Part shown: positions 1 through 8,824 of the stretch, piece by piece
Numbering within the stretch: the stretch's first letter is position 1
How the letters are laid out: each line of letters opens with the position of its first letter
NCBI RefSeq assembly: GCF_003716875.1
Contig: NZ_CP033078.1
Coordinates: 1,612,001 to 1,676,000, forward strand
Direction: 5' to 3'
Length of the DNA stretch: 64,000 bases
DNA from: Vibrio zhugei
Lineage (GTDB): Bacteria > Pseudomonadota > Gammaproteobacteria > Enterobacterales > Vibrionaceae
Program-made: the position numbers and the translations under genes
The notes under the pieces: model-generated
Told to the model about the DNA's origin: nothing
Databases searched by the model: none
What the model saw: the letters and a program-made list of their open reading frames with translations, nothing else

Positions 1-422
1 TCAATGGCTATCGTCAGGCCCTAAAAGATTATGGTTTGGCACAACCGGAAGACTATATCAGTTATGGCTCACCAAGCTTAGAAGGGGGTGAAGATGCCAT
101 GACCAATCTATTAAATCGGTCACTGCCAATTACGGGCGTCGTCGGTTATAACGATTATATGGCCGCTGGGGCGCTCTCAACACTGGATGACAATGATATT
201 GACGTTCCCAAGCAAATGTCGATTGTCGGTTTTGATGATGGGTTAATTGCGCGCTATGTGAAGCCACGCCTAACGACAGTACGCTACCCTATCCATGTGA
301 TGGCTGAACGTGCGGCGCATATTGCGTTAACACTCGCCGAGAACAAACCGCTGGATCCGAATATGTCAACGCAGTACGCCCCGACAATGGTGAAAAGAGA
401 TTCGGTCAAGTCATTACTCTGA
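1..422 (+). CDS. galR: Galactose operon repressor GalR, C-terminal part (5' end outside window)
   Basis: LacI/GalR-family repressor of galactose genes; only the last ~140 residues of the sugar-binding domain are inside the window. The frame is open from base 3, so the gene enters from the left edge and the first internal Met at 36 is not the start. The stretch DDGLIARYVKPRLTTVRYPI, and the SIVGFDD motif just before it, match the C-terminal subdomain of E. coli GalR closely as I recall it. Context agrees: galT-galK lie downstream on the opposite strand, and two operators of GalR type sit upstream of galT. The DNA-binding helix-turn-helix cannot be seen. The paralogue GalS is the main alternative. 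Confidence 0.85.
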   Translation, partial: NGYRQALKDYGLAQPEDYISYGSPSLEGGEDAMTNLLNRSLPITGVVGYNDYMAAGALSTLDDNDIDVPKQMSIVGFDDGLIARYVKPRLTTVRYPIHVMAERAAHIALTLAENKPLDPNMSTQYAPTMVKRDSVKSLL

Positions 423-441
423 TCACGCATTTATGCCTAGA

Positions 442-468
442 AAAAAACCAGCCGAGGCTGGTTTTTTA
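442..468 (+). terminator. Intrinsic terminator after galR
   Basis: Stem AACCAGCC/GGCTGGTT with a GAG loop, an A-run before it and a T-run after it, 20 bases past the galR stop. The A/T flanks let it act in both directions, so it may also stop transcripts of the convergent PAAR gene. Confidence 0.9.
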
Positions 469-489
469 TTTCCATACAATGAACAAACA

Positions 490-789
490 CTAACCAATAA
501 TGACCGTGCCGGATCCCACTGCAATACTCCCGCCACAATCAATCGCATCGCCAATACGGGCAGCGGGTTGACCATTGATTTTCACTGTACCAGAGCCTGC
601 GGCAATACTACGTCCGTGCACACCATGTGGCATAGTTGGACATGGACACGCATGAAGCATTAACGGATCGCCAACACGTGCAGCAGCAATTCCGTCAATA
701 AATACATCGCCACTGCCTGCGGTAATCGAGGTGGGTGGAAAACAGCCGTGTCCGGTGTCAATATCCCCTACTCGTGCTGCATTTGGCAT
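490..789 (-). CDS. PAAR-domain protein, orphan type VI secretion spike tip
   Basis: A 99-residue stand-alone PAAR protein. PAAR proteins cap the VgrG trimer and sharpen the type VI secretion needle; many also carry or recruit effectors. The sequence is made of PAAR-type repeats: AARVGD, AARIGD, ITAGSGDVFIDG, IAAGSGTVKING and IAVGSGTVIIG, with Cys/His residues (HACPCP, PHGVHG, DCGG) suited to zinc at the tip. There is no N- or C-terminal extension, so it is not itself an evolved effector. The start has a good ribosome site (AAGGAG). No vgrG, hcp, effector or immunity gene is adjacent; it sits alone between galR and galK and must work with components encoded elsewhere. Confidence 0.85.
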   Translation of the reverse strand: MPNAARVGDIDTGHGCFPPTSITAGSGDVFIDGIAAARVGDPLMLHACPCPTMPHGVHGRSIAAGSGTVKINGQPAARIGDAIDCGGSIAVGSGTVIIG

Positions 790-845
790 ACTTGCTCCTT
801 ATTGATCGTTTTCTAGAACGCGGCACTCCGCCGTCTCTGTCGATA

Positions 846-875
846 ATATGAATTCGCTAGCGCGCGAATTCATAT
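846..875. repeat. Perfect 12-bp inverted repeat, 6-base loop
   Basis: Arms ATATGAATTCGC (846-857) and GCGAATTCATAT (864-875) around TAGCGC. It lies between the PAAR gene start and the galK end. It has no T-run, so it is not a normal terminator. It lies 57 bases upstream of the PAAR start codon and could be an operator or an mRNA hairpin. Confidence 0.6.
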
Positions 876-965
876 AACTTGCAAGAATCGCACCTATGAT
901 GAAAAACCAGAAAACAATCACTTAGCGAGTTATTTTACACAAACGTAGGCAAAGTATTGTCTCAG

Positions 966-1002
966 CGAGCAAGAGTTTGCCTATGAAGCAAGTTCTTGCT
1001 CG
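966..1002. repeat. Imperfect inverted repeat just past the galK stop
   Basis: Arms CGAGCAAGA (966-974) and TCTTGCTCG (994-1002) with further pairing TTGC/GCAA inside. The adjoining A-run lies on the wrong side for a minus-strand terminator, so it is more likely an mRNA 3'-end hairpin than a Rho-independent terminator. Confidence 0.4.
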
Positions 1003-1022
1003 AAAAAAAGTCCTTCACACGC

Positions 1023-2174
1023 TCACAAACAACCGGCCCCATTGACCGCTTTACACACATAAATGGTCTCTTTTAACCCTGTCTTCGCATGATACTGAGT
1101 CGTCACAGCATGACGCACTGCTTCGACGAGATGCGGTGGCACTAAAGCCACCACACATCCACCGAATCCGCCGCCCGTCATACGCACGCCCCCTTGCGAA
1201 TGGATGACCTCTTTAATGATCGTAACGAGCGTATCGATTTCTTGAACCGTGATTTCAAAATCATCACGCATTGAGCGATGCGATTGCTCCATGAGCTCTC
1301 CCATCTGCGCCAAATCACCGGCCGCCAGCGCCTTCGCGGCTAACTCTGTACGGTGGTTTTCTGAAATCACATGCCGTGCCCGTTTGGCAACAACAGGCGA
1401 GAGTTGATCTTGCTGGCGCTCAAAGTCGGCAAGCGTAACATCACGCAGAGCGTTGACACCTAAATGCCGCGCCGCTTCTTCACATTGTTGTCGGCGCGCA
1501 TTGTATTCACTGTCCACTAACCCTCTCTGCTTGTTGCTATTAATGATCATAACGGCAACGTCAGAAGGCATCGGAATCGCCTGTGTGTCCAATGAACGGC
1601 AATCAATCAATAATGCATGATCCTGTTGACCTTGCGCCGAAATTAATTGGTCCATGATGCCACAATTACACCCGACAAACTCGTTCTCGGCTTGTTGGCC
1701 GATAAGAGCGATCTCACTTTGTGATAAGGGCAACTGACACAATGTCTTAAACGTTTGTCCGATCACGACCTCTAACGCTGCGGACGAACTGAGCCCCGCC
1801 CCTTGTGGCACGTTACCGCTTATTACAAGATCGGCGCCAGACAAGGCATAACCACGCGTGATTAAACACTGCACCACGCCACGAATGTAATTCGCCCACA
1901 GCTTGTTTTCGATAAACGTGATCGGCGCATCCAGATCAAACTCATCTTGTTCATCATCATAATCACACGCCACAACCCGCACGATGCGGTCCGGACGAGG
2001 ACTGGCTGCCACGACAGTGTGATAGTCAATCGCACATGGTAAAACAAATCCATCGTTATAATCGGTATGTTCACCGATCAGGTTGACGCGACCTGGAGCA
2101 TGGATCAACGACTGAGGTTGATAATAGAAAACGCGTTGAAACGTGTCGCACACAATATGTTTTGGTTCAGACAT
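1023..2174 (-). CDS. galK: Galactokinase
   Basis: Phosphorylates alpha-D-galactose with ATP to galactose 1-phosphate, first committed step of the Leloir pathway, in the cytoplasm. The 383 residues match the usual GalK length (E. coli 382). All GHMP-kinase motifs are present: [20 protein letters not shown] at about 27-46 (sugar site), the ATP loop [10 protein letters not shown] at 125-134, CGIMDQ with the presumed catalytic Asp at 175, and GGGFGG at 334-339. It is the second gene of a galT-galK operon, 35 bases after galT, on the minus strand. No galE or galM is in the window on this side. Confidence 0.97.
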   Translation of the reverse strand: MSEPKHIVCDTFQRVFYYQPQSLIHAPGRVNLIGEHTDYNDGFVLPCAIDYHTVVAASPRPDRIVRVVACDYDDEQDEFDLDAPITFIENKLWANYIRGVVQCLITRGYALSGADLVISGNVPQGAGLSSSAALEVVIGQTFKTLCQLPLSQSEIALIGQQAENEFVGCNCGIMDQLISAQGQQDHALLIDCRSLDTQAIPMPSDVAVMIINSNKQRGLVDSEYNARRQQCEEAARHLGVNALRDVTLADFERQQDQLSPVVAKRARHVISENHRTELAAKALAAGDLAQMGELMEQSHRSMRDDFEITVQEIDTLVTIIKEVIHSQGGVRMTGGGFGGCVVALVPPHLVEAVRHAVTTQYHAKTGLKETIYVCKAVNGAGCL

Positions 2175-2209
2175 AATTGATTTACTCTATAAAAATTGAC
2201 AAAAACTGG

Positions 2210-3277
2210 TTACGAGGAGGATGACGATGGTTCATTAAAGTGTACATCGCTAACTGCGCGTAGGCGTTCGGCCGCTTGCTCTGGGGTAAGATCACGTTGC
2301 GATTCTGCCAGCATTTCATAGCCCACCATGAATTTTTTTACGGTTGCACTGCGCAAGAGCGGTGGGTAGAACATGGCGTGCAACTGCCAATGATCAAGCA
2401 CACTCCCTTCTTCAAAAAAGGGCGCATAATGCCATCCCATCGAATAGGGAAACGAGCACTGAAAAAGATTGTCATAGCGACTGGTCAGTTTCTTTAACGC
2501 CAGCGCGAGATCATCGCGCTGCTCGCCAGTTAACTCAGCCATACGACGTACAGGCATTTTAGGCAATAATAAAGTTTCAAATGGCCAGGCCGCCCAATAC
2601 GGCACCACGGCCAACCAATATTGCGTATCGACGACGGTTCGAGCCCCATCCTCTATTTCCGCCTGAACATAATCCATCAGCAGGTTACGTCCATTTTTTG
2701 CAAAATACTCACGTAAATGCCGTTCTTTATTAGCGACTTCATTCGGTAAAAAGCTATTTGCCCACACTTGGCCATGAGGATGTGGCTGCGAACACCCCAT
2801 CATCGCGCCTTTGTTTTCAAAAACCTGTACCCAGACATAATCACGCCCTAATTCAGCAATCTGCGCATCCCACGTATCAATCACGCCCCGAATCGCGTTA
2901 AGCGATAATTCCGGTAGCGTTTTGCTGTGATCCGGTGAAAAACAGATGACGCGGCTTAACCCGCGTGCGTCTTCACAATGGAACAAAGCATTATCACGAG
3001 CTGGAGCGCTTGGAGTATCAGGCTGGAGCGCGGCAAAATCGTTTTTAAAGACAAAGGTTCCTGAATAATCCGGATTGACATCACCGGACACTCGAGTATT
3101 GGTAGGACATAAAAAACACTCCGCATCATAGTCAGGCAACAACTCTGTCGGGGCGAGGTCATTTTGCCCACTCCATGGACGTTTCGCTCGATGTGGCGAG
3201 ACCAGTACATACTGTCCAGTCAACGGGTTTAAACGGCGATGGGGGTGTTCAACAGGATCAAAGGTCAACTCTGCCAT
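2210..3277 (-). CDS. galT: Galactose-1-phosphate uridylyltransferase
   Basis: Exchanges UMP between UDP-glucose and galactose 1-phosphate (Leloir pathway). From the chosen ATG at 3277 the protein has 355 residues and begins [15 protein letters not shown], matching family N-termini. A longer reading from a TTG at 3307 adds ten residues that the family lacks. The active-site motif HPHGQ is at about 166-170, with the nucleophilic His at 168, and CFLCPTN carries zinc-ligand cysteines at about 54 and 57. The C-terminus ends in five serines, probably a neutral tail. First gene of galT-galK; the control region lies at 3400-3570. Confidence 0.95.
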   Translation of the reverse strand: MAELTFDPVEHPHRRLNPLTGQYVLVSPHRAKRPWSGQNDLAPTELLPDYDAECFLCPTNTRVSGDVNPDYSGTFVFKNDFAALQPDTPSAPARDNALFHCEDARGLSRVICFSPDHSKTLPELSLNAIRGVIDTWDAQIAELGRDYVWVQVFENKGAMMGCSQPHPHGQVWANSFLPNEVANKERHLREYFAKNGRNLLMDYVQAEIEDGARTVVDTQYWLAVVPYWAAWPFETLLLPKMPVRRMAELTGEQRDDLALALKKLTSRYDNLFQCSFPYSMGWHYAPFFEEGSVLDHWQLHAMFYPPLLRSATVKKFMVGYEMLAESQRDLTPEQAAERLRAVSDVHFNEPSSSSS

Positions 3278-3419
3278 GAAGGTTACTCTTTCGTTGGTGG
3301 TACTCAACTATGACGCACGCATAGCTGTGATAATGGGTATCGATAAATCGTTCTCAGCGCTTACCTGTCAATCGATATGACGTCTGGTTCTCTGGAGACA
3401 ACTCATCCTCATTTACACT

Positions 3420-3425
3420 AGTTTA
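3420..3425 (-). promoter_or_regulatory. Possible -10 box of the galT promoter
   Basis: TAAACT on the minus strand. It is placed about right for a promoter activated by CRP bound at 3447-3462 (site centre near -41). This is inferred from spacing; there is no convincing -35 box, as expected for a CRP-dependent promoter. Confidence 0.35.
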
Positions 3426-3446
3426 ACGGGCTTACCTCCGTGATTC

Positions 3447-3462
3447 TGTGAGAATCGACACA
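3447..3462. promoter_or_regulatory. CRP-like site in the gal control region
   Basis: TGTGA-N6-ACACA, one mismatch from the CRP consensus half-sites TGTGA/TCACA. It lies 2 bases from a GalR operator, as in enterobacterial gal promoters where CRP and GalR bind side by side. Confidence 0.5.
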
Positions 3463-3464
3463 TT

Positions 3465-3480
3465 GTGTAAACGTTACCAC
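3465..3480. promoter_or_regulatory. GalR operator 1
   Basis: GTGTAAACGTTACCAC; its reverse complement GTGGTAACGTTTACAC fits the GalR/GalS operator consensus at every conserved position. It is 188 bases upstream of the galT start. Confidence 0.85.
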
Positions 3481-3552
3481 AAAATTATCACATTCTCTTT
3501 CTTCGCCCACTGAGATACGATTTTCCATCCGCTTAAATCCGAGCAAAACCAC

Positions 3553-3568
3553 ATGATAACGTTTACAA
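3553..3568. promoter_or_regulatory. GalR operator 2
   Basis: ATGATAACGTTTACAA, matching the central TAACGTTTACA of the consensus with mismatches at the ends. Centre-to-centre distance from operator 1 is 88 bp, so a repression loop of the E. coli gal type is conceivable but would be shorter. Confidence 0.7.
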
Positions 3569-3786
3569 TGAAAACGGAGCGATTTCTCGTTTCATGGTGA
3601 GATTGTCAATAGAACCATCAGTACTCATCCGCTTTTTCAGCGAGTGCTAGCAGTTTTGCCGATAAACTGGCGACTTATTAGACAAAACACCGGAAATAAT
3701 CCTATTTCCACCAAGGCTTTCTATTTACAACTTCATCGGTTATCCGTATGATTTTCGCGTCTTCAATATCCCCCTTAAGGCCAAAA

Positions 3787-5478
3787 ATGAACAACGATAA
3801 ACGTCCACTATATTTACCCTATGCTGGTGCGGCTCTAATGAGTACACCATTATTGAACAAAGGCAGCGCTTTCTCCGCAGAAGAGCGTGTATCTTTTAAC
3901 TTGGAAGGGCTATTGCCTGAAGCAACAGAAACCATCCAAGAACAAGTTGTCCGTGCCTATCAACAGTACTGCAACTTTGAAAATGATATGGATAAACATA
4001 TCTATCTTCGTAACATACAAGATACGAATGAAACGTTATTTTATCGCCTTGTCCAAAACCACATTTCTGAGATGATGCCGGTCATCTATACCCCAACCGT
4101 GGGTGCAGCTTGCGAAAACTTCTCTAATATCTATCGCCGTGGACGTGGCGTCTTTGTTTCTTATGCCAACCGCGATCGCATTGATGATATTTTAAACAAT
4201 GCGGCAAACCAAAACGTCAAAGTCATTGTTGTGACCGACGGCGAACGTATTCTTGGTCTGGGCGACCAAGGTATCGGCGGTATGGGTATCCCAATTGGTA
4301 AATTGGCACTGTACACCGCTTGTGGTGGTATCAGCCCAGCCTACACGTTACCAGTTGTCTTAGATGCTGGTACCAATAACCCGCAACGTCTTGCCGATCC
4401 AATGTACATGGGGTGGCGTCATACGCGTATTACTGGTGCCGAATACGATGCCTTTGTTGAAGAATTCATTCAAGCGGTGAAACGTCGCTGGCCGGATGCG
4501 TTGATCCAGTTTGAAGATTTTGCGCAAAAAAATGCTATGCCGTTATTGAAGCGTTACAAAGATCGCGTTTGCTGCTTCAACGATGACATTCAAGGCACAG
4601 CCGCAATTGCAGTCGGCTCATTACTTGCCGCTTGTAAAGCAGCAGGAACCAAGTTATCACAACAGCGTATTACTTTCGTGGGTGCCGGCTCAGCCGGATG
4701 TGGTATTGCAGAAGCCATCATCGCACAAATGGTATCGGAAGGCATTTCAGATTCACAAGCACGTTCACAAGTGTACATGGTGGATCGTTGGGGTCTTCTT
4801 GAAGAAGGTATGCCTAACCTACTCGACTTCCAACAACGCTTGGTACAAACCAAAGCGAACACCAAAGATTGGACATCTGAAGGCAACAATGGCTACTCAT
4901 TGATCGACGTTGTTCGTCAAGCGAAGCCAACGGTACTTATCGGGGTTTCTGGTGCGCCTGGTCTGTTCAGTGAAGACGTGATCAAAACCATGCACGCCAA
5001 TTGTGAGCGCCCGATTGTGTTCCCATTGTCTAACCCAACCAGCCGCGTTGAAGCGACGCCTGCAGACATCCTTACGTGGACAAATGGCGAAGCATTGGTC
5101 GCAACAGGTAGCCCATTCGAACCCGTCGTTCTCAATGGTAAGACTTACCCGATTGCCCAGTGTAACAATAGCTATATCTTCCCGGGGATTGGCCTTGGCG
5201 TGTTAGCGGTGAATGCAAAACGTGTTACCGACGAAATGCTGCAAGAATCCAGCCGCGCGCTAGCAGAAACCTCACCATTAGCCATTAATGGTCATGGCGC
5301 ATTGCTTCCACCACTGGAATCGATTCACTCGGTATCGAAGAAAATTGCCCTTGCTGTCGCGAAAAAAGCGATTGAACAAGGTGTCGCGCCTGAACGTTCT
5401 GAGAAAGCGATCATCGATGCCATTGACCAGCACTTCTGGCAGCCAGAGTATCGCCGCTACAAACGAACTGCTTTTTAA
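3787..5478 (+). CDS. maeA: NAD-dependent malic enzyme
   Basis: Oxidatively decarboxylates malate to pyruvate, feeding gluconeogenesis/anaplerosis and NADH. From the ATG at 3787 (TAAGG 8 bases upstream) the protein has 563 residues, close to E. coli MaeA (565). An upstream Met at 3748 would add 13 unsupported residues. Visible motifs: [20 protein letters not shown] with the catalytic Tyr, [15 protein letters not shown], a Lys-containing [15 protein letters not shown], the metal-binding [11 protein letters not shown], and the nucleotide fold [12 protein letters not shown]. The NAD rather than NADP preference is inferred from length: MaeB types have a long phosphotransacetylase tail, absent here. 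Monocistronic, followed by a strong terminator. Confidence 0.95.
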   Translation: MNNDKRPLYLPYAGAALMSTPLLNKGSAFSAEERVSFNLEGLLPEATETIQEQVVRAYQQYCNFENDMDKHIYLRNIQDTNETLFYRLVQNHISEMMPVIYTPTVGAACENFSNIYRRGRGVFVSYANRDRIDDILNNAANQNVKVIVVTDGERILGLGDQGIGGMGIPIGKLALYTACGGISPAYTLPVVLDAGTNNPQRLADPMYMGWRHTRITGAEYDAFVEEFIQAVKRRWPDALIQFEDFAQKNAMPLLKRYKDRVCCFNDDIQGTAAIAVGSLLAACKAAGTKLSQQRITFVGAGSAGCGIAEAIIAQMVSEGISDSQARSQVYMVDRWGLLEEGMPNLLDFQQRLVQTKANTKDWTSEGNNGYSLIDVVRQAKPTVLIGVSGAPGLFSEDVIKTMHANCERPIVFPLSNPTSRVEATPADILTWTNGEALVATGSPFEPVVLNGKTYPIAQCNNSYIFPGIGLGVLAVNAKRVTDEMLQESSRALAETSPLAINGHGALLPPLESIHSVSKKIALAVAKKAIEQGVAPERSEKAIIDAIDQHFWQPEYRRYKRTAF

Positions 5479-5485
5479 GTTATCT

Positions 5486-5512
5486 TAAGCCCCTATTTGG
5501 GGCTTTTTTTTA
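5486..5512 (+). terminator. Intrinsic terminator after maeA
   Basis: Stem AAGCCCC/GGGGCTT with loop TATTT, followed by eight T residues. Confidence 0.95.
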
Positions 5513-5525
5513 TTGATAAATATCT

Positions 5526-5855
5526 ATGGAACTACTACATTTTTTTGCACCTGCTGGTCGCTTTATCGCACCCTATGTCTCCGATATTTCAACCGCATTT
5601 ATTGCCTGTTTTCTTGTCATGCTGGGTGGTGAAATCAATAACGCAATACGTCGTATGATGCGCCATCAACATTTTATTGTCCGTACCGTGGTGTTTATTT
5701 TGATTAATGCGTTTGGTTACGGATTAATCATTGTAAAAGCAAGCCCTTACTTAGCTCGGACACTCGCTAACATGGAACGAGGCATGATGTTTATTCTTAT
5801 TTTAGCGAGCTTTATTGTCATTGGCCTATGGGCACAAAAGAACCGTCAAATCTAA
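5526..5855 (+). CDS. Small inner-membrane protein, DUF3392-like
   Basis: A 109-residue protein with three likely membrane helices (about 20-38, 50-70 and 88-104) and a short basic loop (RRMMRHQH) between the first two. It resembles the DUF3392 family of vibrios as I remember it; function unknown. Its last 28 bases overlap the start of the next gene, so the two are probably co-transcribed and translationally coupled. Confidence 0.7.
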   Translation: MELLHFFAPAGRFIAPYVSDISTAFIACFLVMLGGEINNAIRRMMRHQHFIVRTVVFILINAFGYGLIIVKASPYLARTLANMERGMMFILILASFIVIGLWAQKNRQI

Positions 5856-6553
5856 TACCGCTCGGCGCCTTTTTCTCCCAGTGTTGGAGGATAATTCGCC
5901 GTATTTTTCTCTGGGGACTCATGAGTCTCCTCGTTTTGGGTGCCTGCTTAATCGCCAATGATCGTTGGGTGGCATGGCAAACCCAAGACAACATTATTTA
6001 TGACATCGATGACGTGTCACATTTTCAAGTTGGCGTTGTCCTCGGAACCAGTAAATATTTAGGAAAAATATTAAACGTCTATTATGCCAACCGCATCGAT
6101 GCGGCAGTGAAACTGTATCATCAAGGCAAATTATCGGGCTTTCTGCTCAGTGGGGATAATGCCCACCGTTCTTATAATGAACCTTGGACCATGAAGCGTG
6201 ATTTATTAAAGTCGGGCATTCCTGAGGATAAAATCTATTTAGACTATGCGGGATTTCGCACCTTGGACTCTATCGTCCGAGCAAAACGCATCTTTTCAGA
6301 AGACCATTTTCTGATTATCACGCAAGGGTTCCATTGCGAGCGCGCGCTCTATATTGCGCAATACCATGACATCAATGCCAAATGTCTGGCCGTCCCCGGC
6401 CCAGTCAATCACTCTGGTTACAGCGTTCGTTTGCGCGAAGTGTTAGCGAGGGCAAAAGCCATGTTTGACTTATATATCATGAACACTCAGCCGAAATTCC
6501 TCGGCCCGAAACATCCGATTCAACTCAGCCCATCTGCCGCCAGCGCGTCTTAG
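5828..6553 (+). CDS. sanA: SanA-type envelope protein (DUF218/YdcF fold)
   Basis: A 241-residue protein with one N-terminal membrane helix (about 27-45) and a DUF218 domain facing the periplasm. Motifs typical of the family are VVLGTSKY, NRIDAAVKLYHQGK, LLSGDN, TLDSIVRAKRIF and IITQGFHCERALYIA. E. coli SanA (about 239 residues) is linked to the envelope permeability barrier and vancomycin exclusion at high temperature. The biochemical reaction is not established. The gene overlaps the preceding membrane protein by 28 bases. ElyC/YdcF paralogues are possible, but the length and single anchor favour SanA. Confidence 0.85.
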   Translation: MGTKEPSNLIPLGAFFSQCWRIIRRIFLWGLMSLLVLGACLIANDRWVAWQTQDNIIYDIDDVSHFQVGVVLGTSKYLGKILNVYYANRIDAAVKLYHQGKLSGFLLSGDNAHRSYNEPWTMKRDLLKSGIPEDKIYLDYAGFRTLDSIVRAKRIFSEDHFLIITQGFHCERALYIAQYHDINAKCLAVPGPVNHSGYSVRLREVLARAKAMFDLYIMNTQPKFLGPKHPIQLSPSAASAS

Positions 6554-6634
6554 CAGACATTTCGCGCTGGCACCGGGGGATTTGTTCTTTATCCCCCGCC
6601 GACTTCTGGTAACATTGCCCGCAAATCAACAATA

Positions 6635-7474
6635 ATGAGTAATGTCATGTCTTTTACTGCAACAGGTGTATTACATAAGATGCACGCCAACCTTGGGAGT
6701 GTTACCTCTTATCGTCTTCCCGTCGGTGAGCAATTCGTAGAACTTAACCCATTAATCGGTACCGAATTGCATTTGGAACACACAGGCAATATTTTCTGCA
6801 GTAACTGCGGTAAAAAAACGAAAAAGAGCTATGCACAAGGTCATTGTTTTCCTTGCATGAAAAAATTGGCGAGCTGCGATATGTGCATTATGAAGCCTGA
6901 GCTATGTCATTACGATCAAGGCACATGTCGTGAACCAGAATGGGGCGAGAAAAACTGTATGGTTGACCATTTCGTCTATCTCTCTAATACCTCAGGTTTA
7001 AAAGTGGGCATCACTCGCCATACCCAGATCCCGACCCGCTGGATAGATCAGGGCGCCATGCAAGGATTACCGATTTTTAAGGTGAAAACCCGTCATATTT
7101 CTGGACTGATTGAAGTGGAACTCGCCAAACACATCGCGGATAAAACCAATTGGCGAACCCTATTAAAAATGGATGCGACACCCATGTCACTCACTGAACA
7201 TTTCATCGAACTAAGACCTCTTTTAGACGATAAAATTGCCGAAATCCGTGCTCGTTTTGGCGAAGATGCGATTGAAGAGTTGCATACACAAACTACCGAT
7301 ATCCGCTATCCGGTTGACCATTACCCAAGTAAGATCGTCTCTCACAACTTTGACAAAAATCCAGTAGTGCAAGGCACCTTACAAGGCATCAAAGGCCAGT
7401 ACTTAATTTTCGATACTGGAGTCATCAACGTGCGTAAATTTACCTCGTATGAAGTGACGGTGACCACCGTCTAA
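6635..7474 (+). CDS. DUF2797 zinc-ribbon-like protein
   Basis: A soluble protein of 279 residues with an N-terminal Cys cluster (CSNCGKK, CFPCMKK, CDMC) that should bind zinc and a central YLSNTSGLKVGITRH segment followed by TRWIDQGA, typical of the DUF2797 family. The KVGITR segment recalls GIY-YIG-like folds, but I see no complete nuclease motif. Function unknown. A second ATG at 6647 (MSFTATG) is an equally possible start. It stands alone between sanA and trxB. Confidence 0.8.
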   Translation: MSNVMSFTATGVLHKMHANLGSVTSYRLPVGEQFVELNPLIGTELHLEHTGNIFCSNCGKKTKKSYAQGHCFPCMKKLASCDMCIMKPELCHYDQGTCREPEWGEKNCMVDHFVYLSNTSGLKVGITRHTQIPTRWIDQGAMQGLPIFKVKTRHISGLIEVELAKHIADKTNWRTLLKMDATPMSLTEHFIELRPLLDDKIAEIRARFGEDAIEELHTQTTDIRYPVDHYPSKIVSHNFDKNPVVQGTLQGIKGQYLIFDTGVINVRKFTSYEVTVTTV

Positions 7475-7609
7475 ACCCAAGGACTCGGTATGGCTTCTAA
7501 ACAGCGTGTAGAGGGGAGACCGGGTATGTCTGGCCGATACTGTCGACATGCGATAACGCCCTACCATATAAGTAAAAGTTGTACGACTGGCCAGATAAAA
7601 TCGCTACAC

Positions 7610-7674
7610 TATATGGGGTTTTATAAGCACATTTTTCTCGTTGTGCCCTTGTATGTGCTTTGCAACCCCATATA
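7610..7674. repeat. Long two-step inverted repeat upstream of trxB
   Basis: Outer arms TATATGGGGTT (7610-7620) and AACCCCATATA (7664-7674), an asymmetric internal loop (TTAT/TGC), then inner arms AAGCACAT (7625-7632) and ATGTGCTT (7653-7660) closing a 20-base loop. It ends 53 bases before the trxB start codon. It lacks a terminal T-run. It may be a regulatory leader structure or part of a small RNA. Confidence 0.6.
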
Positions 7675-7712
7675 TAGTCCTTACAATGATAACAACAGTC
7701 ACATGCATCTAA

Positions 7713-8687
<975 letters not shown>

Positions 8688-8741
8688 GCTGAATAAATAA
8701 ACTTAAATGTAACTTTATTTTGCAGTATTCCAGTGAATCAA

Positions 8742-8775
8742 AAAAGCCCAGCGGTATAACCGCTGGGCTTTCTTA
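8742..8775 (+). terminator. Intrinsic terminator after trxB
   Basis: Stem AAAGCCCAGCGG/CCGCTGGGCTTT with loop TATAA and a short T-rich tail TCTT. Confidence 0.9.
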
Positions 8776-8824
8776 TGTATACTAGCTGCTCGCTCAACCT
8801 ACATTTCTAAATAAAGCCCTCATA

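Noticed and set aside
3748..3786. N-terminal extension of maeA, and similar TTG or upstream extensions of galT, rnm, trpD, tfoX, fabV, cydA, ruvB and ruvA
   Set aside because: Family N-termini and ribosome sites point to the internal starts given in the feature list.
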